Source: Aliidiomarina sp. B3213 (GTDB lineage: Bacteria > Pseudomonadota > Gammaproteobacteria > Enterobacterales > Alteromonadaceae). Taken from it: a stretch of DNA of 64,000 nucleotides. Under the pieces are notes generated by a model. That model did not search any database, was not told where the DNA came from, and saw only the letters and a list, made by a program, of their open reading frames with translations. The position numbers were made by a program, and so were the translations under genes. Shown in pieces: positions 61,489 to 64,000 of the stretch. Each line of letters starts with the position of its first letter. The first letter of the stretch is position 1. Location of the stretch: positions 186,001 to 250,000 of the forward strand of contig NZ_QMKJ01000004.1 in assembly GCF_003290085.1 (NCBI RefSeq), given 5' to 3'.

Positions 61489-62376
61489 GTGGCAGACCTA
61501 GCTACGCACTATCGGGGGCGTTTCGCCCCTAGTCCATCGGGCCCGCTTCATGCGGGCTCTTTAGTTGCAGCTCTAGCAAGCTACTTAGATGCTCGCGCAA
61601 ATCGTGGCAGTTGGCTTGTTCGTATTGAAGACATAGACCCACCAAGAGAAGTAGAGGGCGCAGCTGACATCATTCTCGAGCAACTACAGGCACATGGGTT
61701 AGCATGGGACGAACCCGTTCTTTGGCAATCGCAGTCTGAGCAAGTTTTTCAAAAAGTCTTACAAGCTTTATTGAGCGCACGCCAAGCCTACTACTGCAAT
61801 TGTACCCGCAAAGAAATTCAGCAACGTGGCGGCCACTACGATGGATTTTGTCGAGACAAAAATAGAGCAGCTGAAAATGCTAGTGTTCGCTTTCTGAATA
61901 CTGGCGCGTGTCAAAGTTTTGAAGACCGTCTGCTCGGTCACATCAAAGTGCCACAAGAGTTTGCCCTTGAAGACTTTGTTCTTAAACGCAGAGACGGTTT
62001 ATGGGCTTATCAGCTAGCGGTAGTTGCCGACGACTACTGCCAAGGCATCACTCATGTGGTACGTGGCCAAGACTTATTGTTCCCTACAGTTTGGCAAATT
62101 GAACTTTGGAAAAATCTGCAAAACCTAAGTTTCTTAAGCCCAGAGCAGACTCACGACGTGCCGAACTACGCACATGTGAAACTTCAACTTGATCGGAATG
62201 GCAACAAACTGAGTAAGCAAAACCATGCACCAGCTATCGACAACAACCAAGCTTCAAACAACCTTTGCCAAGCATTAGTTGCGCTTGATATTGAAATTCC
62301 CCACAACCTGGCAACAGCAAGCGTTGATGAAATCATTACGTTTGGCGTTGAAAAATGGAAAAGCCAAAAAATATAA
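61489..62376 (+). CDS. gluQ: Glutamyl-Q tRNA(Asp) synthetase
   Basis: 295-residue truncated glutamyl-tRNA synthetase paralogue without an anticodon-binding domain. GRFAPSPSGPLHAGSLVAAL is the HIGH region; the zinc-binding YYCNCTRKEIQ and GFCR, and KLSKQN as the KMSKS-like loop, follow. It attaches glutamate to queuosine in tRNA-Asp, so it acts downstream of the tgt/queA pathway encoded at 14-16 kb. Starts with GTG immediately after dksA. Confidence 0.95.
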   Translation: MADLATHYRGRFAPSPSGPLHAGSLVAALASYLDARANRGSWLVRIEDIDPPREVEGAADIILEQLQAHGLAWDEPVLWQSQSEQVFQKVLQALLSARQAYYCNCTRKEIQQRGGHYDGFCRDKNRAAENASVRFLNTGACQSFEDRLLGHIKVPQEFALEDFVLKRRDGLWAYQLAVVADDYCQGITHVVRGQDLLFPTVWQIELWKNLQNLSFLSPEQTHDVPNYAHVKLQLDRNGNKLSKQNHAPAIDNNQASNNLCQALVALDIEIPHNLATASVDEIITFGVEKWKSQKI

Positions 62377-62469
62377 TATGTTCAATATCATCGCGATCGG
62401 TTAAAATGCGCGCGGTTGCACAATAAAGTTGTGCGATAAAATATAGACTAGACGGTTAGTTTCAAAATA

Positions 62470-63843
62470 TTGATTTTAGGCTTGAGGATTCCCGCCATCA
62501 TTAAGAAGTTTTTAAAAAAGGACAAACGCGAAAACAAGCCTGCGGTGCAGATTATCCCTCGCGACAAGCACCCTATATCGCGCGATGACATTTCTGAGCA
62601 TGCTTTAAAAGTTCTTTACCGCCTGCACAAATCAGGTTATGACGCATACCTTGTTGGAGGGTGTGTCCGCGACTTACTTCTTGGTGTTACGCCTAAAGAC
62701 TTTGACGTTGTAACCAACGCAACTCCGGAGCAAATTAAAGGTTTATTCAGAAACTGTCGGCTCATTGGTCGCAGATTTCGCCTCGCTCATATTGTCTTTG
62801 GCAGAGACATTATTGAAGTAGCTACGTTTCGCGGTCATCACAGCGATGAAGAACAAGGTTCCAACAAGTCAAAGACATCTAAAACAGGTTTAGTGCTGCG
62901 CGACAACGTATTTGGCTCTATCGAAGAAGACGCAGCTCGCAGAGACTTTACCGTAAATGCGCTTTACTACAACATCGCCGACTTCTCCATCTACGACTTT
63001 GTAGGCGGTATGGAAGACCTAGAAAAAGGTGTTTTAAAGCTTATTGGCGACCCCGAACAACGTTATCGCGAAGATCCTGTACGCATGCTTCGCGCGGCTC
63101 GATTTGCCACTAAACTGAGCTTGAAAATTAGTGACGACTGCCGCCAACCCATTCCACAGCTGTCATATTTGCTAGACGACATACCGGCCGCGCGCTTGTT
63201 TGAAGAGTCTTTAAAGCTATTTTTAGCACAACGTGCAGTGGCTAACTTTGAAGTCCTGAATGAACTCGGCTTATTGTCGCATTTGTTCCCTATTCTCAAA
63301 GCTCCGCTGAAAGATTCTAATAGCAACGAATACCGCATGATGATGCAAGTGATGAAAGACACCGACAAGCGCTTGAGCGCCAACAAGTCGGTGAACCCTG
63401 CATACCTTTTCGCAGCGATTTTATGGTATCCAATGGTGGCTCGCGCTCAAGAAATAGTGCAAGAAGCTACACTAGCCGAATACGATGCTTTTCAAATAGC
63501 TGCAGCTGAAATCACTTCTGTTCAAGCGAGAAGCATTTCTCTACCTAAGCGCTTTTCTTTACCCATGCGCGACATTTGGTTGCTACAAATACGGTTGCGC
63601 CAGCAAAACCCAGTGAAGGCTAAGCGGCTTCTCAGCCATCCTAAGTTTAGAGCGGGTTACGATTTCTTGTTGTTACGAGGAGTTGTTGAGAATGACGACG
63701 AATTAGCCAAACTCTCTGTATTTTGGAATTCCATGCAAGAGCAATTTAGCGACGAAGTGCATTCAGGAAAGCCAAGTAAGCCGCAGAAGCGTCGCGGAAC
63801 GCGCCGACGTAGAAAGCCCAAATCTAAAAAGCCGAGTGCATAG
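62470..63843 (+). CDS. pcnB: Poly(A) polymerase I with a non-ATG/GTG start
   Basis: Adds poly(A) tails that mark RNA for decay. About 457 residues. VGGCVRDLLLGVTPKDFDVVTNATPEQ holds the nucleotidyltransferase centre, RNCRLIGRRFRLAHI and RREDPVRMLRA-like segments follow, and a very basic C-terminal tail (RRGTRRRRKPKSKK) binds RNA. Between the in-frame TAG at 62449-62451 and the first conserved residues no ATG or GTG exists; the choices are ATA 62467, TTG 62470, ATT 62473, TTG 62482 or ATT 62488. E. coli pcnB is known to use an inefficient AUU, so a weak start here is probably deliberate. I list 62470, exact codon unsure. Confidence 0.9.
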   Translation: MILGLRIPAIIKKFLKKDKRENKPAVQIIPRDKHPISRDDISEHALKVLYRLHKSGYDAYLVGGCVRDLLLGVTPKDFDVVTNATPEQIKGLFRNCRLIGRRFRLAHIVFGRDIIEVATFRGHHSDEEQGSNKSKTSKTGLVLRDNVFGSIEEDAARRDFTVNALYYNIADFSIYDFVGGMEDLEKGVLKLIGDPEQRYREDPVRMLRAARFATKLSLKISDDCRQPIPQLSYLLDDIPAARLFEESLKLFLAQRAVANFEVLNELGLLSHLFPILKAPLKDSNSNEYRMMMQVMKDTDKRLSANKSVNPAYLFAAILWYPMVARAQEIVQEATLAEYDAFQIAAAEITSVQARSISLPKRFSLPMRDIWLLQIRLRQQNPVKAKRLLSHPKFRAGYDFLLLRGVVENDDELAKLSVFWNSMQEQFSDEVHSGKPSKPQKRRGTRRRRKPKSKKPSA

Positions 63844-63852
63844 GGTATTCCT

Positions 63853-64000
63853 GTGGCTGAAGTGTTTATTGGTATTGGAGCGAACTTGGGCGATCCCGTA
63901 GCTCAAGTTGAAAGTGCGCTAAAGACCTTACAAAGTCACCAGCACATTCAAGAACTGCAAAGCTCTTCGCTATATGCCTCTAAGCCTATGGGCCCCCAAG
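63853..64000 (+). CDS. folK: HPPK (2-amino-4-hydroxy-6-hydroxymethyldihydropteridine pyrophosphokinase), 3' end outside window
   Basis: The first 49 codons of a gene that runs off the right edge. EVFIGIGANLGDPVAQVESA and SSSLYASKPMGPQ are typical of FolK, which pyrophosphorylates the pterin precursor of folate. The start is a GTG 9 bp after the pcnB stop. Order pcnB-folK matches E. coli. Confidence 0.9.
   Translation, partial: MAEVFIGIGANLGDPVAQVESALKTLQSHQHIQELQSSSLYASKPMGPQ

Overview
The window is a stretch of gammaproteobacterial chromosome. Gene order and protein sequences point to the Alteromonadales, plausibly Idiomarinaceae. This placement is by protein resemblance and synteny only: rpsU-dnaG-rpoD-tRNA-Ile2, lptD-surA-pdxA-rsmA-apaG-apaH, sfsA-dksA-gluQ-pcnB-folK, tkt-epd-pgk-fba and metK-rsmE-gshB-yqgE-yqgF are all classic blocks. 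Almost everything from 8.7 kb to the right end is dense, ordinary housekeeping DNA with short intergenic gaps and many overlapping start/stop codons.

Layout. 1-1.4 kb: two tandem periplasmic solute-binding proteins, the first cut by the window edge. 1.46-1.61 kb: a tRNA-like fragment joined to a hairpin-rich repeat. 1.8-8.7 kb: a visibly AT-rich accessory island. It holds a DUF6119/TIGR04141-like protein, an HNH endonuclease, a D12-class adenine methylase and an Eco57I/TaqI-like adenine methylase fused to an N-terminal ribbon-helix-helix domain, and it ends at tRNA-Ile(CAU). 8.8-12.9 kb: the macromolecular synthesis operon rpsU-dnaG-rpoD. 13-16 kb: a PilZ protein and queA-tgt. 16-19.4 kb: phosphate transporter with its DUF47 partner, a cyclic-nucleotide-binding protein and a DUF481 porin-like protein. 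19.5-24.9 kb: tkt-epd-pgk-fba. 25-29 kb: metK (with a MetJ operator), rsmE, gshB, yqgE, yqgF. 29-36 kb: small unknowns, a PIN-PhoH ATPase, rluA, DUF3530, and amgK-murU-djlA. 36-42.6 kb: lptD to apaH. 42.7-50.9 kb: a chemoreceptor, tyrS, an M23 peptidase, anmK, pepQ, DUF3718 and erpA. 51-58.6 kb: DUF6776, hemJ, pyrB, hemL, maeA, mrcB. 58.7-64 kb: pepB, sfsA, dksA, gluQ, pcnB and the start of folK.

The part that deserves attention is the island. Two adenine methylases of different classes are translationally coupled and face an HNH nuclease tail to tail; a protein of unknown function is divergent from the nuclease. The promoter of the methylase operon (good -35 and -10 elements with a 17-nt spacer) carries a perfect 14-bp palindrome. 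Because the first protein of that operon starts with a ribbon-helix-helix domain, I infer that this restriction-modification cassette regulates itself through the methyltransferase rather than through a separate C protein. No integrase or transposase was seen. The tRNA-like fragment at the far end suggests, but does not prove, that the tRNA was the insertion site.

Pathway links. amgK and murU (opposite lptD) together with anmK further on supply most of the anabolic recycling route from anhydro-MurNAc to UDP-MurNAc. mrcB and the M23 peptidase act on the same wall. metK, gshB and erpA touch sulfur and redox metabolism; hemJ and hemL are both heme synthesis genes flanking pyrB.
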